This document shows positions 8,181 through 14,837 of a DNA stretch of 47,664 bases, in pieces. The stretch is from JBHIET01 sp046760785. Lineage in GTDB: Bacteria > Chloroflexota > Anaerolineae > B4-G1. The first letter of the stretch is position 1. Each line of letters starts with the position of its first letter. The translations under genes were made by a program, and so were the position numbers. Below the pieces are notes generated by a model. It searched no databases, was not told the DNA's origin, and saw nothing but the letters and a program-made list of their open reading frames with translations. The DNA is taken from contig JBHIET010000020.1 of assembly GCA_046760785.1 (NCBI GenBank), positions 1 through 47,664 on the forward strand. Direction: 5' to 3'.

Positions 8181-8941
8181 GCGAGACCTTCGCGCAACAA
8201 AGCACTGAATCCGATGATCCAGCCGATCCGCCATTCTCTTTCGCTGACATAGCCCGCCGGTACGACGCGCTGAACCGACTGATGTCGCTGGGGCGCGACC
8301 ACCACTGGCGGCGGATCGCTGCCGAAGCGATCGGGGTGCCGGCTGCCGGGCGTGTGCTCGACGTGGGGGTCGGCACTGGCGACATGGCGCTGGCCCTGGT
8401 GCACCGCTGGCCGGGGAGCACCGTCGTGGGTGTGGACTCGACGGTGGAGATGATGCGTGTGGGACAGCGCAGGCCCGACGCTGAGAAGGTGCGCTGGACA
8501 CAGGGGGACGCTCTCCACCTGCCTTTCCCCAACGCCACCTTCGACGCCGTCGTCAGCGTGTTCCTGTTGCGCAACGTCGCCGATGTGCCGGGCGTGCTGG
8601 CCGAGCAGCGCCGCGTGGTGCGTTGCCCTGAGCCTGCCTGTCCTGAGCGCGGCCGAAGGATCGAAGGGCGGCTTGGCGGCCGCGTAGTCTGCCTGGAGAT
8701 GACCTGGCCGCGCACGCCGGGCCTCCGCACACTGTTTCGGTTCTACTTCGCAACCCTGATGCCTCTCATCACAGGGATGTTAAGCGGCCAACCAGCCGCC
8801 TACCGCTACCTGCCGCGCTCGGTGGAGCGCTTCCTGACGCCGGAGGAATTGAAGGCCACGATGGAGCATGTCGGATTACAGAACGTCCGTTATCGCATGC
8901 TGGCGCTGGGGACGGTCGCCCTCCACGTGGGAGAACGCTAA
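8168..8941 (+). CDS. menG: UbiE/MenG demethylmenaquinone methyltransferase, with repeat-derived insertion
   Basis: A 257-residue SAM-dependent methyltransferase, expected to methylate demethylmenaquinone in the last step of menaquinone synthesis. The UbiE pattern is clear: FADIARRYDALNRLMSLGRD at the start (26-43), SAM motif I LDVGVGTGD (64-72), QGDALHLPF (112-120) and FLLRNVADV (132-140). At residues about 153-171 the usual PGG loop before strand 5 is replaced by a CPEPACPERGRR-type peptide encoded by a dispersed repeat (8624-8682). The frame stays open and the flanking strand (GRVVCLEM) continues normally, so the enzyme may still work with a longer loop. It overlaps menA by 13 bases and the next gene by one base, so the three are co-translated. 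Confidence 0.88.
   Translation: MADVGETFAQQSTESDDPADPPFSFADIARRYDALNRLMSLGRDHHWRRIAAEAIGVPAAGRVLDVGVGTGDMALALVHRWPGSTVVGVDSTVEMMRVGQRRPDAEKVRWTQGDALHLPFPNATFDAVVSVFLLRNVADVPGVLAEQRRVVRCPEPACPERGRRIEGRLGGRVVCLEMTWPRTPGLRTLFRFYFATLMPLITGMLSGQPAAYRYLPRSVERFLTPEELKATMEHVGLQNVRYRMLALGTVALHVGER
8624..8682 (+). repeat. Dispersed repeat inserted in frame in menG
   Basis: The stretch contains CCTGAGCCTGCCTGTCCTGA and GGCCGAAGGATCGAAGGGC, matching the family seen at about 591-634, 9301-9342, 23914-23993 and about 35212-35240. It adds about 19 codons without a frameshift. Confidence 0.75.
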
Positions 8942-9690
8942 TGACAGAAGACAAAGCCGTTACTCGCGGCCACCCCTCCTACGTCTGGCGGGCAGGGCAG
9001 GAACGACGCTTCCACATGGTGTGTCGCTGGGTGACGCTGGCGGGACAGGCCGTACTCGACGTGGGTTGCGGCGTAGGGATGTACACGGCGGCCTTTCTCC
9101 GCGAGACCCCCCACGTCTTCGGCATTGAGATCGAGCGCGAGCGGGCGCTGGAGGCACAGGAGCGGACGGCCGGTGTGGTCCAGGCCTCTGGAGAGCGCCT
9201 CCCTTTCCGCGACGCTGCCTTCGACGTCGTCTTCTCTCACGAGGTACTGGAGCACGTCGCCGACGACCGCGCCTGCGTGGCCGAGATGGTGCGCGTGACC
9301 CATCGCCCTGAGCCTCGGGACGAAGGGCGGTCTGGCGGTCGCATTGTCATCTTCGTGCCCAACCGGCTCTATCCCTTCGAGACCCACGGCATCTTCTGGC
9401 GCGGGCGCTATCGCTTCGGCAACGCGCCGCTGGTCAACTGGCTGCCCACACCGCTGCGCAACCGGCTGGCCCCGCACGTCCGTGCCTACACCGCCGGTGG
9501 CCTGCGCTGCCTCCTCGACGGCCTCCCCGTCCGCGTCGTCCACCACACGCAGGTCTTTCCGGGCTACGACAACGTCGTGGCCCGCACCCCTGCTCTGGGC
9601 CGGGCCTTGCGCGCCGTCACCTACGCTTTTGAGCGTACCCCACTCCGCCTCTTCGGCCTCTCACATCTGCTGGTCATAGAGAGGGAATAG
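8941..9690 (+). CDS. Class I SAM-dependent methyltransferase
   Basis: A 249-residue methyltransferase of the Methyltransf_11 type. Motif I is LDVGCGVGMYTAAF (39-52), the acidic end of strand 2 is GIEIERE (61-67), motif II is ERLPFRDAAFDVVFSHEVLEH (85-105). The loop after VRVTH carries RPEPRDEGRSGG (122-133), a repeat-encoded insertion at the same structural position as in menG. C-terminal half (YPFETHGIFWRGRYRFGNAP) resembles methyltransferases acting on quinones or glycolipids, but the substrate is not evident. Its start overlaps the menG stop by one base (TAATG), suggesting a job connected with quinone or lipid metabolism. Its end overlaps the convergent HAD gene by 17 bases. Confidence 0.8.
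   Translation: MTEDKAVTRGHPSYVWRAGQERRFHMVCRWVTLAGQAVLDVGCGVGMYTAAFLRETPHVFGIEIERERALEAQERTAGVVQASGERLPFRDAAFDVVFSHEVLEHVADDRACVAEMVRVTHRPEPRDEGRSGGRIVIFVPNRLYPFETHGIFWRGRYRFGNAPLVNWLPTPLRNRLAPHVRAYTAGGLRCLLDGLPVRVVHHTQVFPGYDNVVARTPALGRALRAVTYAFERTPLRLFGLSHLLVIERE
9301..9342 (+). repeat. Dispersed repeat inserted in frame in methyltransferase gene
   Basis: CATCGCCCTGAGCCTCGGGA followed by CGAAGGGCGGTCTGGCGG: a shorter relative of the 8624-8682 element, about 13 codons, no frameshift. Confidence 0.65.
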
Positions 9691-10486
9691 GAGTCAGCAC
9701 AAAGCGCTCGATAGCCACAGCCGCGCCGTCTTCTGCCAGCGGCGGCGCGATCCAGTCAGCGACGGCCTTGACCGCTGGGCTGCCATTCCCCATCGCCACG
9801 CCGATCCCAGCCCAGGCAATCATGTCAGCATCGTTGCTCTGGTCGCCAATAGCCATCGCCTGTGCCTGGGTAACATCCAGGTAAGCAGCCAGCCGCTGCA
9901 GTGCATCCCCCTTCGAAACCCCCAGCGGATTCCCCTCGACGAACATGGCGTGGGAACGCACCACTTCCATCCGCCCCTCGAAACGGCGCCGCACCTCCGT
10001 CTCAATACAGTCAGCCTCACGAGGCTCGGCCACGAGGAGAAACTTGACCGGCTCGTGCCGCTCGAGCACGGAGAATAGGTCATCCGCCCAGATCAATCGC
10101 TCTCCCAACAGGGCGCGGTAGAAGCTCTCAGGGTACCGCTGTTCGGCAACAAAGACGTCGTTGTCGGCGTAAAGCACAACGTGCCACCCGCGTTGGGTTT
10201 GCCATTCCAACACCTCGTACACCAGCGCTGAGTCCATCGTCGCACGATAGAGCGGGCCATCGGAGTCTGGGGCCTGGATCAATCCCCCCTGATAGCAGAT
10301 AAGCGGAGCAGTGATACCCAGATCTCGCGCAAAAGCGAGCGTGACATCGAACATACGGCCCGTGGCCAGGGTGACCTGCACTCCACGCTCTTGAGCAGCG
10401 GCAATGGCACGCCGCACTCTGGGGGAGATGACCAGGTCGTCACCCATCAGCGTGCCATCCAGGTCAAGCGCCAGAAGCTGGATCAC
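9674..10486 (-). CDS. Cof-type HAD-superfamily phosphatase
   Basis: A 270-residue cytosolic hydrolase of the Cof/YidA subfamily (HAD class IIB). The nucleophile motif is LLALDLDGTLMGDD (4-17), motif II is TLATGRMF, motif III lysine lies in GVSKGDALQRL (about 193), and motif IV is AIGDQSNDADMI (about 215-226). The large C2B-type cap is inserted between motifs II and III. Substrates are usually sugar phosphates, nucleotides or flavin mononucleotide; which one applies cannot be told. The GTG start at 10486 overlaps the prmC stop in a GTGA junction, so it is translationally coupled to prmC. The 3' end overlaps the convergent methyltransferase gene. Confidence 0.9.
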   Translation of the reverse strand: MIQLLALDLDGTLMGDDLVISPRVRRAIAAAQERGVQVTLATGRMFDVTLAFARDLGITAPLICYQGGLIQAPDSDGPLYRATMDSALVYEVLEWQTQRGWHVVLYADNDVFVAEQRYPESFYRALLGERLIWADDLFSVLERHEPVKFLLVAEPREADCIETEVRRRFEGRMEVVRSHAMFVEGNPLGVSKGDALQRLAAYLDVTQAQAMAIGDQSNDADMIAWAGIGVAMGNGSPAVKAVADWIAPPLAEDGAAVAIERFVLTPIPSL

Positions 10487-11394
10487 GTCTGTACTTCCAA
10501 CACCCGGTCGCGCCCGGCCAGGTCAGGGTGCACGCGGACTGTCGCCTGGGGGAAGAAGGTACGGGCCAGACAACTGACTACCTCTCCCTGGTCGGCACCG
10601 ATCTCGATCAGCAAGCCCCCGCCGGGGCACAGTACCGCTGGGGCTTGTGCCAGTAATTGCTGGACGACCGCCAGGCCATCCGGCCCGGCGTCGAGGGCCA
10701 GCCGTGGCTCGTGGTTGCGCGCCGATGCAGGCAGCGAAGCGCATTCGCCTGTGGGAACGTAGGGTGGGTTGGAGACGATCAGGTCCACCGGGCCGGGGCG
10801 CGGGCTGAGTACGTCGCCAACCATCAGCCGCACTCGCTCGGCGACGCCGTGCCGTTCCACGTTTCGCCGTGCCACGGCCAGCGCCGCCGGAGAGATTTCG
10901 ATGGCATAGACAACGGTCTCAGGCAGGTGAACCGCCAGCGAGACAGCGATGCAGCCGGAGCCAGTTCCCACGTCCACGACGGCCGTTGGCTGGCGTGCTA
11001 TCGCCAGTTCCACCAGTGTTTCCGTTTCGGGACGGGGGATCAGCACCTCGGGCGTGACCTCAAACTCCAGTCCGTAGAATTCGACGCGGCCAGTGAGATA
11101 GGGGAGGGGATAGCTGGAAGCACGGCGACGGATGAGGCTACAGTAATAGGATAGTTGACCAGGGGTGAGAATGTGTTCGGGATGAGCCAGCAGCGCCGTG
11201 CGCGAGGTTCCTAGCACGTGGGCCAGGAGCACCTCCGCTTCAAGCCAGGGAGCGTCCGTGATGGAATCCAATTCAGCGGCTGCCTGGCGCAAGGAAGGCC
11301 CGACATTTGGCACTGGATACTTGGTGCTGGATGTTAGATACTGGGTACTGGATGATCGAGTTTCCGATTTCTCTTTGCGCTTGGTTCTCACCAC
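10483..11394 (-). CDS. prmC: Release factor glutamine methyltransferase PrmC (HemK)
   Basis: A 303-residue methyltransferase that N5-methylates the glutamine of the GGQ motif in release factors, raising termination efficiency. The SAM site is VDVGTGSGCIAVSLA and the catalytic NPPY motif is intact (IVSNPPYVPTGE). It follows prfA by 15 bases, so enzyme and substrate are co-expressed. The reading frame begins with GTG at 11394, but the first 30 residues (RSSSTQYLTSSTKYPV) are encoded by a degenerate dispersed repeat (11311-11375). The conserved protein starts only at about VGPSLRQAAAEL. A GTG at 11313 is an alternative start; neither has a strong ribosome binding site. Confidence 0.93.
   Translation of the reverse strand: MVRTKRKEKSETRSSSTQYLTSSTKYPVPNVGPSLRQAAAELDSITDAPWLEAEVLLAHVLGTSRTALLAHPEHILTPGQLSYYCSLIRRRASSYPLPYLTGRVEFYGLEFEVTPEVLIPRPETETLVELAIARQPTAVVDVGTGSGCIAVSLAVHLPETVVYAIEISPAALAVARRNVERHGVAERVRLMVGDVLSPRPGPVDLIVSNPPYVPTGECASLPASARNHEPRLALDAGPDGLAVVQQLLAQAPAVLCPGGGLLIEIGADQGEVVSCLARTFFPQATVRVHPDLAGRDRVLEVQT
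11311..11375 (-). repeat. Degenerate GGATACT-type repeat at the prmC 5' end
   Basis: The top strand reads CACTGGATACTTGGTGCTGG, then ATGTTAGATACTGGGTACTG, a run of about 9-10-base units of the type GGATACTGG. The same kind of sequence lies at about 818-890. It either extends the PrmC N-terminus or forms its leader. Confidence 0.55.
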
Positions 11395-11409
11395 TGATAT
11401 TTTAGCCCG

Positions 11410-12486
11410 CTACTCGCCCTCTCCCATAACCTCCAGCCGCTCCGCCTGTTCGTGCGCGGTCAGTTCGCCAATGAAGGGCTCGAGGTTACCGTCCAGCACA
11501 TCATACAGCCGGTGGATGGTCAGGCCGATACGGTGGTCGGTGACGCGGTTCTGGGGGAAGTTATACGTGCGGATCTTCTCGCTGCGCTCTCCGGTGCCTA
11601 CCTGAGCCCGCCGCGCCTCGGCTACCTCTGCCTCCTGCTTCCGCCGCCCCTGCTCGTAGAGACGCGCCCGCAGAACGGCCAACGCTCGCAGTCTGTTCTG
11701 CGTCTGCGAGCGCTCGCTTTCGCAGGCGGCGACCATACCGCTGGGCTTGTGGGTGATACGGACGGCGGTGGCATTTTTCTGCATGTGCTGCCCGCCGGGA
11801 CCGGAGGAGCCGTAGACCTCGATCTCCAGGTCCTTGGGGTCAATGTGAACCTCTACCTCGTCCACCTCAGGCAGGACCGCCACGGTAGCGGTGGAGGTAT
11901 GGATGCGGCCGGACGACTCGGTGACCGGCACCCGCTGGACGCGATGGACGCCGCTCTCGAACTTGAAGTGGGAGAAGGCCCCCCGCCCCTTCACCTCAAA
12001 GACGACCTCTTTGAAGCCGCCGATACCGGTGGAGTGGGCGCTCAGCAGTTCTGCGCCCCACCCCTGCCGCTCGGCATAGCGCGTATACATGCGATAAAGA
12101 TCGGCAGCGAAGAGACCAGCCTCATCCCCACCGGCCCCGGCGCGAATCTCGACAATCACGTTCCTGGCATCGCGCTGGTCTTTGGGGAGCAGCAACTGGC
12201 GGAGTTGAGACTCCAGCTCATCCAGACGGGCCTGCAGGTCAGCGACCTCCCTCTCGGCCAACTCCCGCAGCTCAGGATCGGCGTCGTCGGTCAGCAGCGT
12301 CTTCGTCTCCTCCAGCTCCTCCGCCGTACCTCTGTAGGCCCGATAGACACTGACGATGTTCTCAAGGTCGGCGCGCTCTTTGGCGTATTGGGCCACACGC
12401 TCGTAGTCCTGCGCCACGGATGGGTCAGCCATCAGGCGCGTCAGCTCCTCGTATCGTTCTTCGACTTTACTCAGTCTCTCCAACAT
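11410..12486 (-). CDS. prfA: Peptide chain release factor 1
   Basis: A 358-residue class I release factor, the usual length for RF1. It reads UAA and UAG stop codons and triggers peptidyl-tRNA hydrolysis. The catalytic GGQ lies in GSSGPGGQHMQKNA. The codon-recognition tripeptide is the RF1-type PxT (RVPVTESSGRIHTS), not the SPF of RF2. The ATG at 12486 has no obvious Shine-Dalgarno sequence (GAAAAAGCT precedes it). It heads the prfA-prmC-HAD operon and is preceded by a near-consensus promoter that overlaps the end of hepT. That promoter and its leader are a near copy of those of mntA. Confidence 0.97.
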   Translation of the reverse strand: MLERLSKVEERYEELTRLMADPSVAQDYERVAQYAKERADLENIVSVYRAYRGTAEELEETKTLLTDDADPELRELAEREVADLQARLDELESQLRQLLLPKDQRDARNVIVEIRAGAGGDEAGLFAADLYRMYTRYAERQGWGAELLSAHSTGIGGFKEVVFEVKGRGAFSHFKFESGVHRVQRVPVTESSGRIHTSTATVAVLPEVDEVEVHIDPKDLEIEVYGSSGPGGQHMQKNATAVRITHKPSGMVAACESERSQTQNRLRALAVLRARLYEQGRRKQEAEVAEARRAQVGTGERSEKIRTYNFPQNRVTDHRIGLTIHRLYDVLDGNLEPFIGELTAHEQAERLEVMGEGE

Positions 12487-12507
12487 AGCTTTTTCAACTC
12501 ACACAGC

Positions 12508-12573
12508 GAGGCGGCCCGGGCAGGCCGCCCCACGCACTGGAGGTATTATAACAAAGCAGGACGCGACGTCAAG
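12508..12573 (-). repeat. Promoter-leader direct repeat, copy A (prfA)
   Basis: About 66 bp aligning without gaps to 13446-13511 (offset 938). The block from ACGCACTG to GACGTCAAG, containing the promoter, is nearly identical; the leader half is similar but more diverged. Confidence 0.75.
12545..12572 (-). promoter_or_regulatory. prfA promoter
   Basis: On the minus strand TTGACG (12572-12567), a 16-bp spacer and TATAAT (12550-12545). Transcription would start near 12538, giving a leader of about 50 bases that contains a GGCGGCC..GGCCGCC hairpin. The -35 box overlaps the hepT stop codon. Confidence 0.75.
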
Positions 12574-13027
12574 AAGGTGGAGCCTTCCTACCGGCCTTCC
12601 CAATCGCCTCAAGGTAGCCGTGGACCTGTACTATGTAGGCACGAGCATCGTCCAGCAACCGCCGTGCCGAATAAAATAGCGTACGATTGTCCAGTCGGTC
12701 GTAGTCATGGACGATGCGGTTACGCATGCCCACGTAACGCCGAAAGCGGGGCAGCAGGTGCTCATCGATGATACCCAACTGATGAATAGCTTCAAACGAT
12801 TGTCGCGCTGACTGCGCAGGCGGCTGTTCTGTGCTAATCAACAGCATCCCATTGATGTCAATAGCACACTCGACGATGACCTGGGCCAGGCGCTCGACGA
12901 TGCGCCGATTCCCCGGCCGTTCCCGATGTTCCTGGTACGACGCGCTCAGATAGGGCGCTAGTTCTTTCACGTAGGCAGTCAGATTGGTCAGTTTCCGGCG
13001 AATCAGGTGCGCCTGTTGTGTGTCCAT
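12569..13027 (-). CDS. hepT: HepT-like HEPN ribonuclease toxin
   Basis: A 152-residue all-helical HEPN protein of the HepT (DUF86) family, the toxin of type VII toxin-antitoxin systems. The RX4HXY motif is present as RNRIVHDY (about 106-113): Arg and His are the RNase catalytic pair and the Tyr is the known target for AMP modification by MntA. It follows mntA with a 25-base overlap, the usual antitoxin-first order. The length is slightly above the typical 135-145 residues because of a basic tail (GKAGRKAPPS). Its stop codon lies within the -35 box of the prfA promoter. Confidence 0.88.
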   Translation of the reverse strand: MDTQQAHLIRRKLTNLTAYVKELAPYLSASYQEHRERPGNRRIVERLAQVIVECAIDINGMLLISTEQPPAQSARQSFEAIHQLGIIDEHLLPRFRRYVGMRNRIVHDYDRLDNRTLFYSARRLLDDARAYIVQVHGYLEAIGKAGRKAPPS

Positions 13028-13428
13028 TCCTGCACTTGCTTCTCCAGATAGGATGACTGCCAGGCCAATAACTTCTGGTGATCGTAGTAACGGCGAGCGG
13101 CGTAGGACTGGAACTCGAAGAAAGTCGTCGGCTCCCGCTGATAGACCGGGATACCGGTGCAGGCGACCTCGAAAAGCAGCAGTGGACTGGCACCGTTTAG
13201 AAAGGCAATGTCCACGTCGCCATCCCCTCCAAGCGCGCTGACCAGTTCACCGATGAGGTCGAGTTCGATTTCCGGGTCATCCCAATCGCGGTGTATCATA
13301 CGCACGGCGACGTCAACGTCGGAGCCTGGCGCAGCACGCCCGGTGGCCTGAGAACCGAACACAACGACCAAATCCAGGCCATAGCGATGGGATATGCGTT
13401 CCAGTTCCTCGTGATTTACCTCATACAT
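13003..13428 (-). CDS. mntA: MntA-like nucleotidyltransferase antitoxin
   Basis: A 141-residue minimal nucleotidyltransferase. The GSX10DXD active site is complete: FGSQATGRAAPGSDVDVAVR (about 24-43), with a third carboxylate in the GDGDVDIAFLN strand. In characterised systems MntA neutralises HepT by transferring AMP units to the toxin tyrosine. ATG at 13428 is chosen; a GTG directly before it (13431) is possible, and no clear ribosome binding site is seen for either. A near-consensus promoter lies 55 bp upstream. It overlaps hepT by 25 bases. Confidence 0.88.
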   Translation of the reverse strand: MYEVNHEELERISHRYGLDLVVVFGSQATGRAAPGSDVDVAVRMIHRDWDDPEIELDLIGELVSALGGDGDVDIAFLNGASPLLLFEVACTGIPVYQREPTTFFEFQSYAARRYYDHQKLLAWQSSYLEKQVQEWTHNRRT

Positions 13429-13445
13429 CACTTTATTTCAAAGAG

Positions 13446-13511
13446 ACACGGCCCTGGACAGGTCACCCCACGCACTGAGGGTATTATAACAAAGCAGCAC
13501 ACGACGTCAAG
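13446..13511 (-). repeat. Promoter-leader direct repeat, copy B (mntA)
   Basis: Partner of 12508-12573. The two copies share promoter, transcription start region and leader, and differ at scattered positions. Confidence 0.75.
13483..13510 (-). promoter_or_regulatory. mntA-hepT promoter
   Basis: On the minus strand TTGACG (13510-13505), a 16-bp spacer and TATAAT (13488-13483). Identical boxes and spacing to the prfA promoter. Confidence 0.75.
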
Positions 13512-13712
13512 TGTTCGTATCAGACTAAGGAATAGTGACACCAATCCTTTCATCTTCATCTTTCTCCCCTCCTAGTTCTGTTTGGATGAGCGCTACCGCG
13601 TCGTAGAAAAAAACCAGAGCCGGTACTCTCTTGGGGGGTAGAGTGCCAGAAGAAATCGTACGCCTTACACCTCCAACAGACTCTCTCCCTCACAGCTCCC
13701 CCACATACTCAA
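13512..13712. other. Intergenic, nothing identified
   Basis: About 200 bases between the mntA promoter and the xdhC remnant. A pyrimidine-rich stretch (CATCTTTCTCCCCTCC) and a short A-run (13607-13613) are visible, but no gene or RNA element I can name. Confidence 0.4.
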
Positions 13713-14132
13713 TTAGCCGCCGTTCCGGCCGTGCCGCACGGCGACGATCTCCGCCAAGATCGCCAGTGCAATCTCAGCCGGCTCACGCCCGCCCAGGTCA
13801 AGCCCCACCGGGCCATGGATGCGCTTTAGCTCCCCCTGACCGACACCCTCCTCCCGCAGCGCGGCCAGCCGCTTCGCCTGCGTGACACGCGAGCCGAGGA
13901 GCCCAATATAGCCCGCCCGACTGCGCAGTGCGATGCGCAGCGCGGGCAGGTCGAACTTGGGGTCGTGGGAGAGGATCACGATGTAGTGCTGCGACCCCAG
14001 CTCCTCCGCCTTCAGCGCCTCCTGCGGCCAGGCGACGCTCAGTTGCACTGCTCTCTCTCTGTATAGGATACCACGCAATTGTCCCAAAGCCAAGTTGCCA
14101 GGTGACGCTGGCGGTTCTGGTGAGTGTATCAC
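13713..14132 (-). pseudogene. xdhC: XdhC C-terminal domain remnant
   Basis: The frame encodes the Rossmann-like C-terminal domain of XdhC/CoxI, which helps insert the sulfurated molybdenum cofactor into xanthine dehydrogenase-type enzymes. The family pattern is clear from about AWPQEALKAEEL through YIVILSHDPKFDLPALRIAL, GYIGLLGSR, RIHGPVGLDLGGREPAEIAL and AILAEI. The N-terminal XdhC domain and the start of the Rossmann fold are missing: upstream of about 14050 the residues (MIHSPEPPASPGNLALGQ) do not fit. No molybdenum hydroxylase gene is in the window. I infer a 5'-deleted gene. The remaining frame has no internal stop. Confidence 0.75.
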
Positions 14133-14341
14133 GCTGGGGACAAGAGTAAGCGGGAAACGAGGCTCGCAGGTTCGTTAAAGCGGGTCAAAACGGGGCTGGC
14201 ACGGGAATACAACCTGCCGTCGAACCCGATCCCGCTGCTCCCGCTGGATGCCGGAACATCACCTGGCGGCGCTACAGATGGTGGCCCGCCTCAGCCTTCC
14301 AGGAGCTTGTCCCCAATGTGTGACGGTCTCCGCGCTCCGGC
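14133..14341. other. Intergenic, no gene recognised
   Basis: About 210 bases between the xdhC remnant and the tRNA promoter. Short open frames exist on the plus strand, but none resembles a known protein. Confidence 0.4.
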
Positions 14342-14370
14342 TTGCGCAGGCAGGCAGGTCGTGGTAAAAT
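14342..14370 (+). promoter_or_regulatory. Promoter of tRNA-Arg(CCG)
   Basis: TTGCGC (14342-14347), 17 bp, TAAAAT (14365-14370), placed 20 bp before the tRNA. A nearby TTGACA (14374-14379) has no usable -10 before the tRNA. Confidence 0.45.
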
Positions 14371-14389
14371 AAATTGACACAAACGATGT

Positions 14390-14465
14390 GCCCCCGTAGC
14401 TCAGTTGGACAGAGCACCGGCCTCCGGAGCCGGTGGCCCGCGTTCGAGTCGCGGCGGGGGTACCA
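14390..14465 (+). tRNA. tRNA-Arg (anticodon CCG)
   Basis: A complete cloverleaf of 76 bases. The acceptor stem GCCCCCG pairs with CGGGGGT (one G-T pair at the end). The D arm is GCTC..GAGC, the anticodon stem CCGGC/GCCGG encloses the loop CTCCGGA with anticodon CCG, and the T arm is CCGCG-TTCGAGT-CGCGG. The 3' ACCA is encoded. It decodes CGG, a frequent arginine codon in this GC-rich window. Confidence 0.95.
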
Positions 14466-14472
14466 ACAAAAA

Positions 14473-14502
14473 CCGTCAGTGATAACACCACTGACGGTCT
14501 CT
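14473..14502 (+). terminator. Terminator of tRNA-Arg(CCG)
   Basis: CCGTCAGTG (14473-14481) pairs with CACTGACGG (14489-14497) around a 7-base loop, followed by TCTCTTTT. Confidence 0.85.
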
Positions 14503-14611
14503 TTTATCGAGGACCAGCGCCGGCGTTGCGGGCTGACCCCCGGTGCTTGCCAGAGCGCTCTGGCTAGTACACGTGGGCGGAAATCCTTCCACAGTTAGGT
14601 GTCGAGCGGGA

Positions 14612-14802
14612 GCGCCGGTTGAGTAGGAGCTTCAGGTTGAGTAGCGGCTTGGGCTGAGTAGCGAAGCGTATCGAAGCCAGCGTACCGAAACCAGGCGACG
14701 CATCGAAACCAAGCGGCTTATTCAGAGTGCTTTTGCAGGCAGAAAACGCTTGGTTTCGATACGCTTCTCCACTTTGTTGCGAAGCTACTCAACCAGCGCT
14801 TG
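14612..14802. repeat. Long palindromic dispersed repeat
   Basis: ATCGAAACCAAGCG (14702-14715) and its exact complement (14747-14760) form the core stem around a 31-base loop. Outer parts (GGTTGAGTAG / CTACTCAACC; GCGAAGCGTATCGAAG / CTTCGGTACGCT-like) are imperfectly paired. The right half recurs at 46424-46475. It lies between the tRNA terminator and the 3' end of the giant gene. Confidence 0.8.
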
Positions 14803-14837
14803 TTCCGTAACTGCCAAGGGATTGCCGCCGTGCTGTA

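Noticed and set aside
14612..14802. CRISPR array
   Set aside because: The repeats are inverted, of uneven length and without regular spacers. No cas gene is present in the window.
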